Below, piece by piece: positions 35,034 to 43,727 of a stretch of 64,000 nucleotides of DNA. The position numbers and the translations under genes were made by a program. The stretch comes from Bosea sp. ANAM02 (lineage in GTDB: Bacteria; Pseudomonadota; Alphaproteobacteria; Rhizobiales; Beijerinckiaceae): contig NZ_AP022848.1 in assembly GCF_011764485.1 (NCBI RefSeq), positions 2,570,001 to 2,634,000 on the forward strand, read 5' to 3'. The notes beneath the pieces were generated by a model. The model ran no database searches. It was given only the letters and a program-made list of their open reading frames with translations, and was not told the DNA's origin. Position 1 is the first letter of the stretch. Every line of letters begins with the position of its first letter.

Positions 35034-35855
35034 TCAGGCGGCGCGCGGCGGGTAGACCTCGTGGATCACGTCGTCGATCCAGAGGGTTTTGAGCGCGGAT
35101 ATCTCGTGGATCTCGGCCGTGAAATCCCGCCCGTCGAAGGCGTAGGAGACCGCGCCGAGCGTGGTCGTGCCGGCCATGCCGGGCTGCAGTTCGGGGCCGA
35201 CGACGAAGCCGGAGGACGGCCCCCAGATGTAGCGCGTGCCGGCGACCGTGAAGTCATGCGCGCGGTGCAGATGGCCGCTCGCGACGAAGGCGACCTCGTG
35301 GCGCCGCACGAGATCGAGCAGATGCGCGCGCGGCCACGGCGGCACGCTCCAGTAGCCCATGTCGCCCTCGTCCGGCGCCTCGACGAAAAGCGGGCGATGC
35401 AGGAACCAGCCGAGACGCCGGCCCTGCGCTTCCGCGATCTGCCGGTCGAGCCAGGCGAGCTGGCGCTTTTCCTCGGCCTCGTCGCTGCCGAACAGCATCG
35501 CGTTGAGGCCGATCAATCGCCAGTCCTCGATGTCGCGGATCCAGAAATCCTCGCCCAGATGCTGGCGCCAGCGTCCGAGCCGGGCCTCGTTCACCGGCTG
35601 ATGCGGATGATAGGCCTCGCCGACGTCGTGATTGCCGGGGATGCTGAGCACCGGCGCGCCCAGCGTGTCGAGCAGGGCGCGGCAATGGCGCATGTCCTCG
35701 TCCACGTCCGCGCCGTCGACCGTGACGTCGCCGGTATGGATGACGAGGTCGGGCGCCTGCGCGGCGAGCCAGTCCGTCAATGGCGCCCAGTTATCGGCGA
35801 AATGCCGCTTGGTCGGACTCAGATGCGTGTCGGAAATCTGCACGATACGCTGCAT
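35034..35855 (-). CDS. Metallophosphoesterase (GpdQ/CpdA-like), second copy
   Basis: A 273-residue calcineurin-like phosphodiesterase with motifs QISDTHLSP, HTGDVTVDG, PGNHDVGEAY, FLHRPLF and SGHLHRAH. One His of the usual MHHPP motif is Arg here (LHRPL), an uncommon change. ATG 35855 has a strong ribosome site, GGAGGGGAC, directly upstream and decides the start. It is the first gene after the promoter region at 35933-35983 and heads the importer genes. It differs strongly in sequence from the copy at 29678-30520, so the two may act on different diesters. Confidence 0.92.
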   Translation of the reverse strand: MQRIVQISDTHLSPTKRHFADNWAPLTDWLAAQAPDLVIHTGDVTVDGADVDEDMRHCRALLDTLGAPVLSIPGNHDVGEAYHPHQPVNEARLGRWRQHLGEDFWIRDIEDWRLIGLNAMLFGSDEAEEKRQLAWLDRQIAEAQGRRLGWFLHRPLFVEAPDEGDMGYWSVPPWPRAHLLDLVRRHEVAFVASGHLHRAHDFTVAGTRYIWGPSSGFVVGPELQPGMAGTTTLGAVSYAFDGRDFTAEIHEISALKTLWIDDVIHEVYPPRAA

Positions 35856-35932
35856 GTCCCCTCCGGAATTCGCCACTTCATCGGGCGACCGTCTCATCCC
35901 GGCGCGAACGCCGGGCAGCGGCTTTGCCTTGG

Positions 35933-35983
35933 ACCATACAAATGAATGTTTGATGACACAATTGTATTTTAAGCGTTCGTTTA
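35933..35983 (-). promoter_or_regulatory. Candidate promoter and LacI-type operator before the importer operon
   Basis: On the minus strand: -35-like TTGTGT (35961-35956), 17-base spacer, -10-like TATGGT (35938-35933). Just upstream lies the dyad TAAACG-AA-CGCTTA (35983-35970), whose TAAACG half-site recurs in the operator before the lacI gene. The patch is A/T-rich within GC-rich DNA. Confidence 0.5.
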
Positions 35984-36011
35984 CCTCGTTGCCGCCGGAG
36001 ACCGTTGCCGG

Positions 36012-36740
36012 CTAGATATCCGTGCTCTGCGGCAGGATGACGAGATCGCGGATCGTGACGTTGCGCGGGCGCGTCAGCATGAAATGCACGGCCTCCGCCA
36101 CCTCTTCGGCTTCGATCAGGCCGCCGCGGGCGCGTTCGGCGTCGAGCTTCTCTTGCGGCCAGTCGGCGATCAGCGCGGTCACCACCGGGCCGGGCAAGAC
36201 GGCGCCGACGCGCAGGCCATGCGGGATGACCTGCCGGCGCAGCGTGTGGACGAAAGCCTGTACCGCATGTTTCGAGGCGGTGTAGACGGGCTCCCACACC
36301 ACGGGGACGACACCTGCGACCGAACTGGTGACGAGGATGTCACCGGTCTTGCGTTCGATCATATGCGGCAGCACCGCATGGATGCTGCGGAAGACTGCGT
36401 TGATATTGAGGTTCAGCATCCGGTCCCAGGCATCGGGATCGCCTTCGCTGACAGGGCCGCCGACATAGGAACCGGCATTGGCATGGAAGATGTCGAGCGC
36501 ATCGGCCTTGTCGAGGATTGCGGGCAGCATGCCCGCCACGGAAGCGGCATCCGACAGATCAATGACGAGCGGGACGGCCTTGGCGCTGAGCGGAGCGCAG
36601 GCCCGAGCCAGAGCCTCGCCGTCGCGATCGACGAGCACGACGCGCGCCCCGGCCGCGAGCAGGCGCTTGGCGCAGGCGAGGCCGATCCCCGAGGCTGCGC
36701 CGGTGATCGCGGCGGTCTTTCCGGTCAGGTCCTGGTTCAC
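36012..36740 (-). CDS. rbtD: Ribitol 2-dehydrogenase (RbtD-like SDR)
   Basis: A 242-residue short-chain dehydrogenase oxidising ribitol to D-ribulose with [11 protein letters not shown] nucleotide loop near residue 14, catalytic SSVAG...YTASKH (Ser-Tyr-Lys), and the stretch [20 protein letters not shown] with [16 protein letters not shown] closely resembles Klebsiella/enterobacterial ribitol dehydrogenase as I remember it. So does the C-terminus [14 protein letters not shown]. Its ATG overlaps the kinase stop by four bases, making the ribitol to ribulose to ribulose-5-phosphate route. Confidence 0.9.
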   Translation of the reverse strand: MNQDLTGKTAAITGAASGIGLACAKRLLAAGARVVLVDRDGEALARACAPLSAKAVPLVIDLSDAASVAGMLPAILDKADALDIFHANAGSYVGGPVSEGDPDAWDRMLNLNINAVFRSIHAVLPHMIERKTGDILVTSSVAGVVPVVWEPVYTASKHAVQAFVHTLRRQVIPHGLRVGAVLPGPVVTALIADWPQEKLDAERARGGLIEAEEVAEAVHFMLTRPRNVTIRDLVILPQSTDI

Positions 36741-38392
36741 GTCGGGGTCTCCGAGAGAGCTTGATGGCGCGCGGGCCGCATGAGCTCGCGGGCTGTGCGG
36801 CCGGCCGCCTGGAGCGTTTCGATAGCGACGAGGCGCCGGGCATGCAGGCCGGCGATGTCGCCGCCGGCCGGCGCGAAGACAGCCGCACCCGGCGCCATCC
36901 CGGTCATGGCCTCGCCGAGGTCGGGAAAGGCTTTCGCGGCCGTCGCCGCGAGCATGGCCGAGCCGAGCAGGACAGGGTCGACCTCGTCGGGCGCCAGCAG
37001 CGGCAGCCCGGAGCAGTCCGCCAGCAGTTGCCGGATCAGGGGATGGCGACCGGCGCCGCCGCTGAGCACGATCGCCTCGATGATCGCGCCCTTGGCACGG
37101 CTGGCTTCGATGATCTGGCGCAGGCCGTAGCCGATGCCGGTGAGGCCGGCGACATAAAGCGCGACGAGATGGTCGAGATCGCGTTCCATGCCGAGCCCGG
37201 CGATCACGGCGCGCGCCTGCGGATCGGCATTGGGCGAGCGGTTGCCGAGGAAATCCGGCACGACGATGATCTCGCCGGCGAGACGGGCCGCCTCCGAAGG
37301 CGAGGCGGCATGCCGGCCTGCCTGCGCCGCGAGCCAGTCCGGCAGCGAGAGCCCCTCTGCCTCGGCAAGGCGCTGTGCCTCGGGCGCTGCCGGGTGGAAG
37401 CCGATCAATTGCTCGATGGCCGCACCGGCGCCGGATTGCCCGCCTTCGCTCAGCCAGAGGCCCGGCGCCATCGCCGAGAAATAAGGTCCCCAGATGCCGG
37501 GAATGAAGATCGGCTCGACACTGCTCGCCATGGTGCAGGCCGAGGTGCCGAAGACATAGGCCATGCGGGTCAGCGCCGTCCCGTGCGGCGAGCGCACGCC
37601 GACCGAGCCGACGCCGCCGGCATGGGCGTCGATCAGCCCGGCGGCGACGGCGGTTCCGGGCTTCAGGCCGAGCTCGGCTGCGGCCTGTTCGGTGAGCCCG
37701 TTGCCGAGGGCCGTGCCGCCCGGAACGATCTCCGTGCCGATGCGGGCGAAACCGTCATCGGCGAGATCGCCAAGGCCGATCTGCCGGAAATAGCTCGCAT
37801 CCCAGCGCCCTTCATGGGCGAGATAGGTCCATTTGCAGGTGACCGTGCAGGTCGAGCGCGCCAGCGAGCCGGTGGCGCGCCAGGTCAGGAAATCCGGCAG
37901 GTCGAAGAACTGCCAGGCGGCATCATAGCTCGCCGGCAGGTTCTCCCGAAGCCAGAGCAGCTTCGGCGTCTCCATCTCCGGCGAGATCGTGCCGCCGACA
38001 TAGGCCAGGACGGGATGCCCGGTCGCGTTGATGCGCTCCGTCTGGTCGAGCGCGCGATGGTCCATCCAGACGATGATGTCGCGGCCGGCATCGCCATGCG
38101 GGCCGACGGGGAGGGGCTCGCCGCCCGGCCCGAGCACGACCAGCGAGCAGGTCGCGTCGAAGCCGAGTCCGGCGATGTCGTCGGGATGCAGTCCGGCACC
38201 AACCACCGCCTCGCGGACGCTGGCGCAGACGGCCCGCCAGATATCCGCGCTCGACTGCTCGGCGATATCCGACCCATCGCGATAGAGCGCGATATCGCGC
38301 CTCGCCGTCGCGAGCATCCGCCCGGCCCGGTCGAAGATGCCGGCCCGGGCGCTGCCGGTGCCGACATCGATGCCGATGAAATGACCTGCCAT
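36737..38392 (-). CDS. rbtK: FGGY-family pentulose kinase, probable D-ribulokinase
   Basis: A 551-residue kinase. [16 protein letters not shown] is the N-terminal phosphate loop; [13 protein letters not shown] and IVWMDHRA mark the ribulokinase/FGGY pentulokinase group. [15 protein letters not shown] in the middle and [17 protein letters not shown] near the C-terminus are the second FGGY signature area. Phosphorylates D-ribulose to ribulose-5-phosphate. Coupled to rbtD by ATGA. A remnant of an ABC permease ends one base before its start. Confidence 0.88.
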   Translation of the reverse strand: MAGHFIGIDVGTGSARAGIFDRAGRMLATARRDIALYRDGSDIAEQSSADIWRAVCASVREAVVGAGLHPDDIAGLGFDATCSLVVLGPGGEPLPVGPHGDAGRDIIVWMDHRALDQTERINATGHPVLAYVGGTISPEMETPKLLWLRENLPASYDAAWQFFDLPDFLTWRATGSLARSTCTVTCKWTYLAHEGRWDASYFRQIGLGDLADDGFARIGTEIVPGGTALGNGLTEQAAAELGLKPGTAVAAGLIDAHAGGVGSVGVRSPHGTALTRMAYVFGTSACTMASSVEPIFIPGIWGPYFSAMAPGLWLSEGGQSGAGAAIEQLIGFHPAAPEAQRLAEAEGLSLPDWLAAQAGRHAASPSEAARLAGEIIVVPDFLGNRSPNADPQARAVIAGLGMERDLDHLVALYVAGLTGIGYGLRQIIEASRAKGAIIEAIVLSGGAGRHPLIRQLLADCSGLPLLAPDEVDPVLLGSAMLAATAAKAFPDLGEAMTGMAPGAAVFAPAGGDIAGLHARRLVAIETLQAAGRTARELMRPARHQALSETPT

Positions 38393-38393
38393 C

Positions 38394-38618
38394 TCAGGCG
38401 GCGATGCGGTTCGGCGGCCAGGGCGCGCCGTGGAAACCGGGATTGGCGAGGACCCGCCAGCGGTTCTGCAAGCCGACGAAGCGCAGCGCCTGGCCGGAGC
38501 CAGGCGTGTTCAGGCTCAGCCAGACGGCATGGAGCCACGACGGCAAGATCATGCTCGGGAGGAGCAGATGCACCGGCGCAAGCAGAGACAATAATCGTTT
38601 CGATCGTCGAGGTCGCAC
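38394..38618 (-). pseudogene. Remnant of an ABC sugar permease (UgpA/MalF-type N-terminus)
   Basis: A 74-codon frame with one hydrophobic stretch (LLSLLAPVHLLLPSMIL), then HAVWLSLNTPGSGQALRFVGLQNRWRVLANPGF. This layout (LLP..L, AVWLSL, FVGLxN, L..PGF) matches the first 70 residues of MalF/UgpA permeases, after which similarity stops at a stop codon beside the kinase start. Intact permeases have about 290 residues. It suggests that a dedicated ribitol importer once lay between lacI and rbtK and was lost. No other gene is seen in 38393-38699. Confidence 0.65.
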
Positions 38619-38699
38619 GCGTTGCCTCCAGAATTTCTCATGCTCCGGGCTCTATCGGCCCGGCGGCTCGGACGCCTGGGCGTCCGCAGGCTGTCTTCG

Positions 38700-39788
38700 T
38701 CAGTGCACTGCCTTGGGCGAGGCAGCCGGCCTTTCCTGATCGAGATGCGGGTCGAGACTGTTGGCGCGCTCCGCCGCGATGGCCAGGTCGCGCACGGAAT
38801 CGCGGGCCTGCAGGCTCGCCTGCAGCACGGAATGGGTCGGCGGCGACGGGTTCCCCGACATGCGGGCCCGCAGGCGGCTCCAGGCCGCTTCCGCGATTTC
38901 GGCAAGGGGCTGGCGGATCGCGGTCAGGCCGGTCCTGCGGGCGCTCATCCAGGGATAGTCGTCGAAGCCGACGACCGAGACGGCCTCGGGGATATCCATC
39001 CGCATCCGCCCCAGCGCCGAGAGCGTGCTCAGCGTGGTGACATTGGTCAGCGCGATGACGGCGCTCGGCTGCTTGTGTCTTTCGAGCCAGTGCCGGAAGG
39101 CTGCCGCGCCGCGATCGGCATTGGAGCCGAGCTCGATCACGGTCGGCTCGCGCTCCAGCGTGCCGCGGATCAGTTCGCAGGCGCCGCGCACGCGTTCGCG
39201 GATCGGCGAGATTGCGAGGCTGGAAGCGGCGACGAGAATATCGCGATGGCCCTTGGCGAGAAGATGCCTTGCGGCGATCTCGCCGGCCTCGCGATTGTCG
39301 ATCGCGACGGTGTCGACCACTGAACCCTCGGGCGGCACGCGGTCGGCAAAGACGATCGGCAGGCGGCCGATCTCACCGCGCAGGGCACCGGGCACCGCGT
39401 CGGAGCAGGGCACCGCGATCAGCCCGGACGGGCGCCAGGCCAGGAGGGTGCGCAGCCGTGATTGCTCCAGCCCCAGATCGTCGCGCGAGCTCGCGACGAG
39501 GATGTCGTAGCCGTCCTTCTGGGCGAGCAGTTCGAGCTGTGAGACCAGCGAGGTGAAGAAGACGTCGTCGAGATCCGGGACGAGCACGCCGACGACGCGA
39601 GCCTGGCCCGAGCGCAATTGCGAGGCGGCCCGATCGACCTGGTAGGCCAGCTCGTCGGCGGCTTTCAGGACGCGCTCGCGCAGATCGGCATTTACCGGCT
39701 TGTTGCCGCTGAACACGTTCGAGACGGTCGCGGTGGACACTCCCGCGCGAGCGGCGACATCCCGGATCGTGACGCGTCCATTGTCCAT
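38700..39788 (-). CDS. LacI family transcriptional regulator
   Basis: A 362-residue regulator. HTH VTIRDVAARAGVSTATVSNVFSGNKPVNADLRERVLKAADELAY is at the N-terminus, followed by a periplasmic-binding-protein-like effector domain (VVGVLVPDLDDVFFTSLVSQLE, IAVPCSDA, VVGFDDYPWMSARRTGLTAIRQP). The C-terminal 30 residues are an Ala/Arg-rich tail. Placed directly upstream of the ribitol genes in the same direction, and preceded by a very strong palindrome, it likely represses itself and the ribitol/importer genes. Confidence 0.92.
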   Translation of the reverse strand: MDNGRVTIRDVAARAGVSTATVSNVFSGNKPVNADLRERVLKAADELAYQVDRAASQLRSGQARVVGVLVPDLDDVFFTSLVSQLELLAQKDGYDILVASSRDDLGLEQSRLRTLLAWRPSGLIAVPCSDAVPGALRGEIGRLPIVFADRVPPEGSVVDTVAIDNREAGEIAARHLLAKGHRDILVAASSLAISPIRERVRGACELIRGTLEREPTVIELGSNADRGAAAFRHWLERHKQPSAVIALTNVTTLSTLSALGRMRMDIPEAVSVVGFDDYPWMSARRTGLTAIRQPLAEIAEAAWSRLRARMSGNPSPPTHSVLQASLQARDSVRDLAIAAERANSLDPHLDQERPAASPKAVH

Positions 39789-39792
39789 GGAA

Positions 39793-39831
39793 AGCCTGTT
39801 AAACGTTTTGCAGAAAAACGTTTAACAGGCT
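39793..39831. promoter_or_regulatory. Double LacI-type operator in a 17-bp-arm palindrome
   Basis: Perfect inverted repeat: 17-base arms (39793-39809 and 39815-39831) around GCAGA. Each arm contains the 8-base palindrome AAACGTTT (39801-39808 and 39816-39823), the core of LacI/GalR operators. The block starts 5 bases before the lacI start codon, so bound repressor would block its transcription or translation. Confidence 0.8.
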
Positions 39832-39973
39832 GGCTGCTTCGTTGCAAGCCGTGTTTCGCACGCAGGCATGCCGCAGATCTGATGCCGGTGTCGCGAGGCC
39901 TCGAGGAAGCTTCGGAAGCCGGCGCGGCGAACCGGGTTTGGCTCTGAGATCGCTGCGTTCCTGCGCGAGCGGA

Positions 39974-40060
39974 TGTCGTCCGGCCGAAGCGAAGCGCAGA
40001 GCCGGGATCCGTACCAGAACCTTTGATTTTGAAAGCTCCGGCATGGATTCCGGGTCGTCG
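39974..40060. repeat. Decayed copy of palindromic repeat family A
   Basis: Shares CCGGGATCC...CC.GAACCTTGAT..GAA and GCTCCGGCATGGAT.CCGGGT with the element at 2290-2394, but the outer arms are eroded. Located between lacI and the YHS gene. Nothing else is seen in the 286-base gap apart from the operator. Confidence 0.6.
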
Positions 40061-40074
40061 TCGGACAGCAAGCG

Positions 40075-40545
40075 CTAGTCGGTCAGCGACTCCGATAAGC
40101 CGGGCCAGTTGCCGTCGGCACGGGCGATATAGGTCTTCGTTCGTGCGAGCCAGGTCTTCCGCACGCCGAGGTCGTAATTCAGATAGAGCCTGCCATCGAC
40201 GATCGACCAGGCTTCCGGCTCGATCTTCACGAGATAGCCGCGCGATGTCCCGTAGGCGCAGAAGCCGCCATAGGCCGGCAGGTAGCGCGCCGGATCGGCC
40301 TCGAACAGCGCCTTGTGCTCGGCGCTGGCGAAACGCCAGATCGCGCCGCCATGGCGGGCCGAGAACTCGGGCTTGCCGAGGCGCGGGCCGCCGTCGCGAA
40401 AATAGGCGACGGGGTCGTAGCCGCGGATCGCGATGCCGTCGGCGGAGCCGAGCGTATTGACCCGGCGCGGCGTCTCGGCCCCGGCGCCGCTCGCAGCGAC
40501 CAGCATGGCTGCGGCGAGACCGATGAAGGCGCGTCTTTGCAGCAT
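40075..40545 (-). CDS. YHS domain-containing exported protein
   Basis: A 156-residue protein with signal peptide (MLQRRAFIGLAAAMLVAASGAGA). The YHS core is GYDPVAYFRDGGPRLGKPEFSARHGGAIWRFASAEHKALFEADPARYLPAYGGFCAYG, thought to bind metals. A C-terminal region holding WSIVDGRLYLNYD follows. Members often occur with membrane or redox proteins; here a small multi-pass protein gene lies 12 bases upstream, so the two are probably co-transcribed. Confidence 0.88.
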   Translation of the reverse strand: MLQRRAFIGLAAAMLVAASGAGAETPRRVNTLGSADGIAIRGYDPVAYFRDGGPRLGKPEFSARHGGAIWRFASAEHKALFEADPARYLPAYGGFCAYGTSRGYLVKIEPEAWSIVDGRLYLNYDLGVRKTWLARTKTYIARADGNWPGLSESLTD

Positions 40546-40557
40546 GATCCCGCTCCC

Positions 40558-41043
40558 TCAGCTACGCCGCACTTCGAGCGCCTCGAAGACATAGGCCGCG
40601 AGATAGCCGTAGATCGCGTGGCCAATGAGGCCCATGAAGGAGAGGCGCGGCACGTCGTTCAGAAGGAAATGCTGCCCCGCCAGCGGCGCGAAGAAGGCCA
40701 GCGCGATGAAATAGGTGATGACGCCCCAGATCCAGCCATCCGCCGGCATGCCGAAGCTTTTCACCCAGCGCGTCAGGATCCAGTAGCCGATGGGATAGAA
40801 CAGGAAGCCGGTGACGAAATGCAGCAGCTTGGCGGTCGGGGTCGAGAGCGTCAGGCCGAGCTGGTGGAAGAAGAGCGACTTCACCAGTTCCGGCGGCTCC
40901 AGCGGATATTCGGCGAACCAGGCGGTGGGCACGGCCGAGAACAACTCCCAGAAGCCGAGCCCGGCGAACCCACCCAGCGCGAGATTGATCACGGTGCGGG
41001 TCGAGGGCAGCGCGAAGCTGCGGGTCATGGTCGTGGTGGTCAT
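40558..41043 (-). CDS. Four-helix membrane protein, unknown
   Basis: A 161-residue protein with about four hydrophobic helices (INLALGGFAGLGFWELFS, LLHFVTGFLFYPIGYWIL, WGVITYFIALAFFAPLAG, LIGHAIYGYLAAYVFEAL). The GHAIYGYL pattern recalls YagU-like membrane proteins, but I am not sure of the family. Located between the TPR gene (20-base gap) and the YHS gene (12-base gap) in one run. Confidence 0.72.
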   Translation of the reverse strand: MTTTTMTRSFALPSTRTVINLALGGFAGLGFWELFSAVPTAWFAEYPLEPPELVKSLFFHQLGLTLSTPTAKLLHFVTGFLFYPIGYWILTRWVKSFGMPADGWIWGVITYFIALAFFAPLAGQHFLLNDVPRLSFMGLIGHAIYGYLAAYVFEALEVRRS

Positions 41044-41063
41044 GGCAGGGGTGCTTTCCGAGG

Positions 41064-42461
41064 TCAGTGGGCGATGGCGAGCGGGGTGGAGGCGACGGCC
41101 AGCGCAGCGAGCCGGCCGGCGCCGCGGCCGCGCAATTGCGCCAGCCGCCGGGCTGCGAAGAGATTGGAGCCGCCGCGACGCCTCAACCGTTCGCCGAGGA
41201 CTTCCGCGGCGCGCTCATGCGCGCCGGCGCGGATCAGGCTCTCGGCATAGGCCTGCTCGAACAGGTCGCGCTGGGCATGGCTGCCGCCGATCGCGATCAG
41301 GCCGTTGCGGGCGGAGCCGAGCAGGCGGACGGCCTCGTCATAGTCGCCCTCGTGGAAGGCGATCAGACCGAAGGCCGCAAAGGCGCCGTTGCGGGCAGCG
41401 TCGCGGCGCTCGCCGCTCGGATGGGCTTTCGCATCCTCGATCAGGCTGCGGGCAATCGCCTCCGCCCCGTCGGTCCGGCCGGCGCCGAGCAGCGACAGGG
41501 CATAATGCAGGTCGGCGAAGACGAGGCGCCCGTCATCGATGCGTCCTTCGGCCTTGGCGGCGAGCTCCTCCCAGCGGTCGCCGACATCGATGCCCGCATA
41601 GTCGAGCCGGGCCAGCAGCGAGGCGCCATTGGCGATGTCGCGATAGTCGTCGGTGGGCTCGGCCCGGATCTCCTCGTCATAGAGCCGCAGCGCCTCGGCG
41701 GTCTCGCCGCGCTCCAGCCGAAACAGCGCGAGATGCCAGAAGATGTGGAAGCGCAGATTGTTGGCATGGGCGATGGCGCGACCGTCGCCGAGCCAGGCGA
41801 TGCCCTCGTCGGTCCGCCCCGTCATCTCCAGCACATGGGCGACGGCATGGCGACCCCAGGCGTCGCGCGGGCTCAAGGCCACGGCCCGGCGGCCGGCATG
41901 CTCGGCCTGCGCATAGAAGCCGCGCTCTTCCAGCGCGAAGGCATGGCAGCCATGGACGAAGCCGGCGAGCGGATGGCTCTCGCCGAAGCCCGGCGCGAAG
42001 CGGTCGAGCGTCGCGAGCATCTGGGTCTGGTCGCCGAGCATGAAGCGCAGGCCGTGCGAGAGCTTGAGTGCCAGCACGTCGAAGGGATGGGCGAGGAGAA
42101 TCGCCTCCAGCCGCTCGGCCGCCCGGCGCGGGGCATCGTCGAGCCAGAATGCCAGGGCCTCGACGACCATCGTCTCGCGCCGCGTCGCAGGGCGCAGAAG
42201 CGTAGCCGCCCTTGCCTTGACGAGGCAGTCGCGGGCGGGAGCGACAAGCTCGGCGCGGGCCAGCGAGAGCAGCATCAGTCCCTTGGCGGCATGAGCGAGC
42301 GCGAAATCGGGATCGGCGGCGAGCGTCCGGGCGAGGTGCTCGGGCGTCGCCGCGGCATGGGCCATCAGCGCTTCGAGCATGTCGTTCCAGGCGAGGCGCG
42401 CGGCCTCGTTCGCAACGCTGATCCGGTCGCCGGAGAGATCGTGATGGACGGCGTAAGACAT
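41064..42461 (-). CDS. TPR protein (TTC38-like)
   Basis: A 465-residue helical protein made of degenerate tetratricopeptide-like repeats. The opening SVANEAARLAWNDMLEALMAHAAATPEHLARTLAADPDFALAHAAKGLML and GFVHGCHAFALEERGFYAQAEHAGRRAVALSPRDAWGRHAVAHVLEMTGR are typical of the TTC38-like family. ATG 42461 has GGAG six bases upstream and is preferred to ATG 42473. Function unknown; no signal peptide. First gene of the run with the membrane and YHS proteins. Confidence 0.85.
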   Translation of the reverse strand: MSYAVHHDLSGDRISVANEAARLAWNDMLEALMAHAAATPEHLARTLAADPDFALAHAAKGLMLLSLARAELVAPARDCLVKARAATLLRPATRRETMVVEALAFWLDDAPRRAAERLEAILLAHPFDVLALKLSHGLRFMLGDQTQMLATLDRFAPGFGESHPLAGFVHGCHAFALEERGFYAQAEHAGRRAVALSPRDAWGRHAVAHVLEMTGRTDEGIAWLGDGRAIAHANNLRFHIFWHLALFRLERGETAEALRLYDEEIRAEPTDDYRDIANGASLLARLDYAGIDVGDRWEELAAKAEGRIDDGRLVFADLHYALSLLGAGRTDGAEAIARSLIEDAKAHPSGERRDAARNGAFAAFGLIAFHEGDYDEAVRLLGSARNGLIAIGGSHAQRDLFEQAYAESLIRAGAHERAAEVLGERLRRRGGSNLFAARRLAQLRGRGAGRLAALAVASTPLAIAH

Positions 42462-42530
42462 GGTCTGCTCCATTGCCGCGCCACGGGGGGCGCTCTTCAG
42501 GGAGTTCGCAGCGGATCGATCAAGCGGCGT

Positions 42531-43727
42531 TCAACTCGCTTCACGGACCCGTGTTGTCGGCGCGGCCTGTGCGACCGGGTCGCTGCGCGGCTCGGCGAGA
42601 GGCTTGCGGCCCGGACCGGCCCAGGGCGCGCTCTTGAACCAGCCGACCACGAGCGCGGTGGCGAGGATCAGCGCGAAGCCGATGAGGTTCAGCAGCGCGA
42701 CCAGAACCTCGTCGCGGCCGGCCATGTCGGCGACCGTGCCGAGCAGGCGGGATAGCACCACGCTCGCCAGGAAGGTCGCGAGCGACTGCCGTCCGATCAG
42801 GATCAGCAGGTGGCCCGCGCCGCGGTCGAGCCGATCCCGCCAGGGATCGAGAAGGCTGAGCACGAGATAGGCGAGCGCCAGGAAATGCAGCACGCGCAGG
42901 ATATGCAGGTCGGTCTTCTCGCTGGCGGGGATGACGAGGTCGCGCGTCGCTTGCGCCAGCGGCCAGTGTTCGAGGATGCCCCAGAAGGAGAGCGGCAGGG
43001 AGACCAGGACGAAAAGCGCTGCAGCCGTCATCAGGCGCCGGTCGCCGAGCCGCGGCACCGGCAGCCATTTCATGCCGATGAAAAAGCCGATGAAGAAGAT
43101 GAATTGCCAGGCGAAGGGATTGAGGAACCAGCCGGCACCGCTCCACGGATTGCCGGAGAGGTTGAGGCCAGTCGCCCAGACCGCGATGTAGAGCCCCGCG
43201 GCGATCAGGAAAGGCAGCGCATCATGGAAGCGGCGCGCCAGCATCATCATCGGTACGAGCGCCAGGATGACCAAATACATCGGGAGGATGTCGAGATAGT
43301 CGGGCTGCCAGGTCAGCGTGACGAGGCCGAACAGCGCCCGCTCCGGATCGGACAGCAGCGGCGCGAACTGGCGGGCGATTTCCGCCAGGCCGAAGACCCG
43401 GTCCAGCGTCGCCGCCAATGCGACCAGGCCGAGGACGAGACCGATCTGGGCCCAGTAGACCTGCCAGATGCGATAGGCGATGCGGGCCGTACCCATCGCA
43501 AGCCCGCGCCGGACGAAAACGCCGCCGAAAGCGAGCGCGCTGGCGATGCCGGAGCAGAAGACGAAGAGCTCGGCGCCCGAGGAAAAGCCGAACCGCGCCG
43601 GAATCCAGCCGTTCCAGCTATTGTCGGGCAGATGGGCGACGAAGATGATCAGCATGGTCAGGCCACGGAAGAGGTCGAGCCTCTCGTCGCGAGGACGTTT
43701 CGCCGGCGCGGCGGGGAGCGGGGCCAT
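42531..43727 (-). CDS. opgC: OpgC-domain membrane acyltransferase-like protein
   Basis: A 398-residue protein with about ten membrane helices. RDERLDLFRGLTMLIIFVAHLPDN is the OpgC/acyltransferase-3 N-terminal motif with the essential His, and LVTLTWQPDYLDILPMYLVILALVPMMML is the second OpgC signature. OpgC adds succinyl groups to periplasmic glucans. The start ATG 43727 overlaps the ThDP-enzyme stop as TGATG; the frame open to 44471 is a shadow of that gene. No opgGH genes nearby. Confidence 0.88.
   Translation of the reverse strand: MAPLPAAPAKRPRDERLDLFRGLTMLIIFVAHLPDNSWNGWIPARFGFSSGAELFVFCSGIASALAFGGVFVRRGLAMGTARIAYRIWQVYWAQIGLVLGLVALAATLDRVFGLAEIARQFAPLLSDPERALFGLVTLTWQPDYLDILPMYLVILALVPMMMLARRFHDALPFLIAAGLYIAVWATGLNLSGNPWSGAGWFLNPFAWQFIFFIGFFIGMKWLPVPRLGDRRLMTAAALFVLVSLPLSFWGILEHWPLAQATRDLVIPASEKTDLHILRVLHFLALAYLVLSLLDPWRDRLDRGAGHLLILIGRQSLATFLASVVLSRLLGTVADMAGRDEVLVALLNLIGFALILATALVVGWFKSAPWAGPGRKPLAEPRSDPVAQAAPTTRVREAS

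Noticed and set aside
36761..39040. 759-codon open frame on the plus strand
   Set aside because: Antisense to rbtK and lacI with low-complexity Ala/Arg/Gly sequence; the minus-strand genes have clear motifs.
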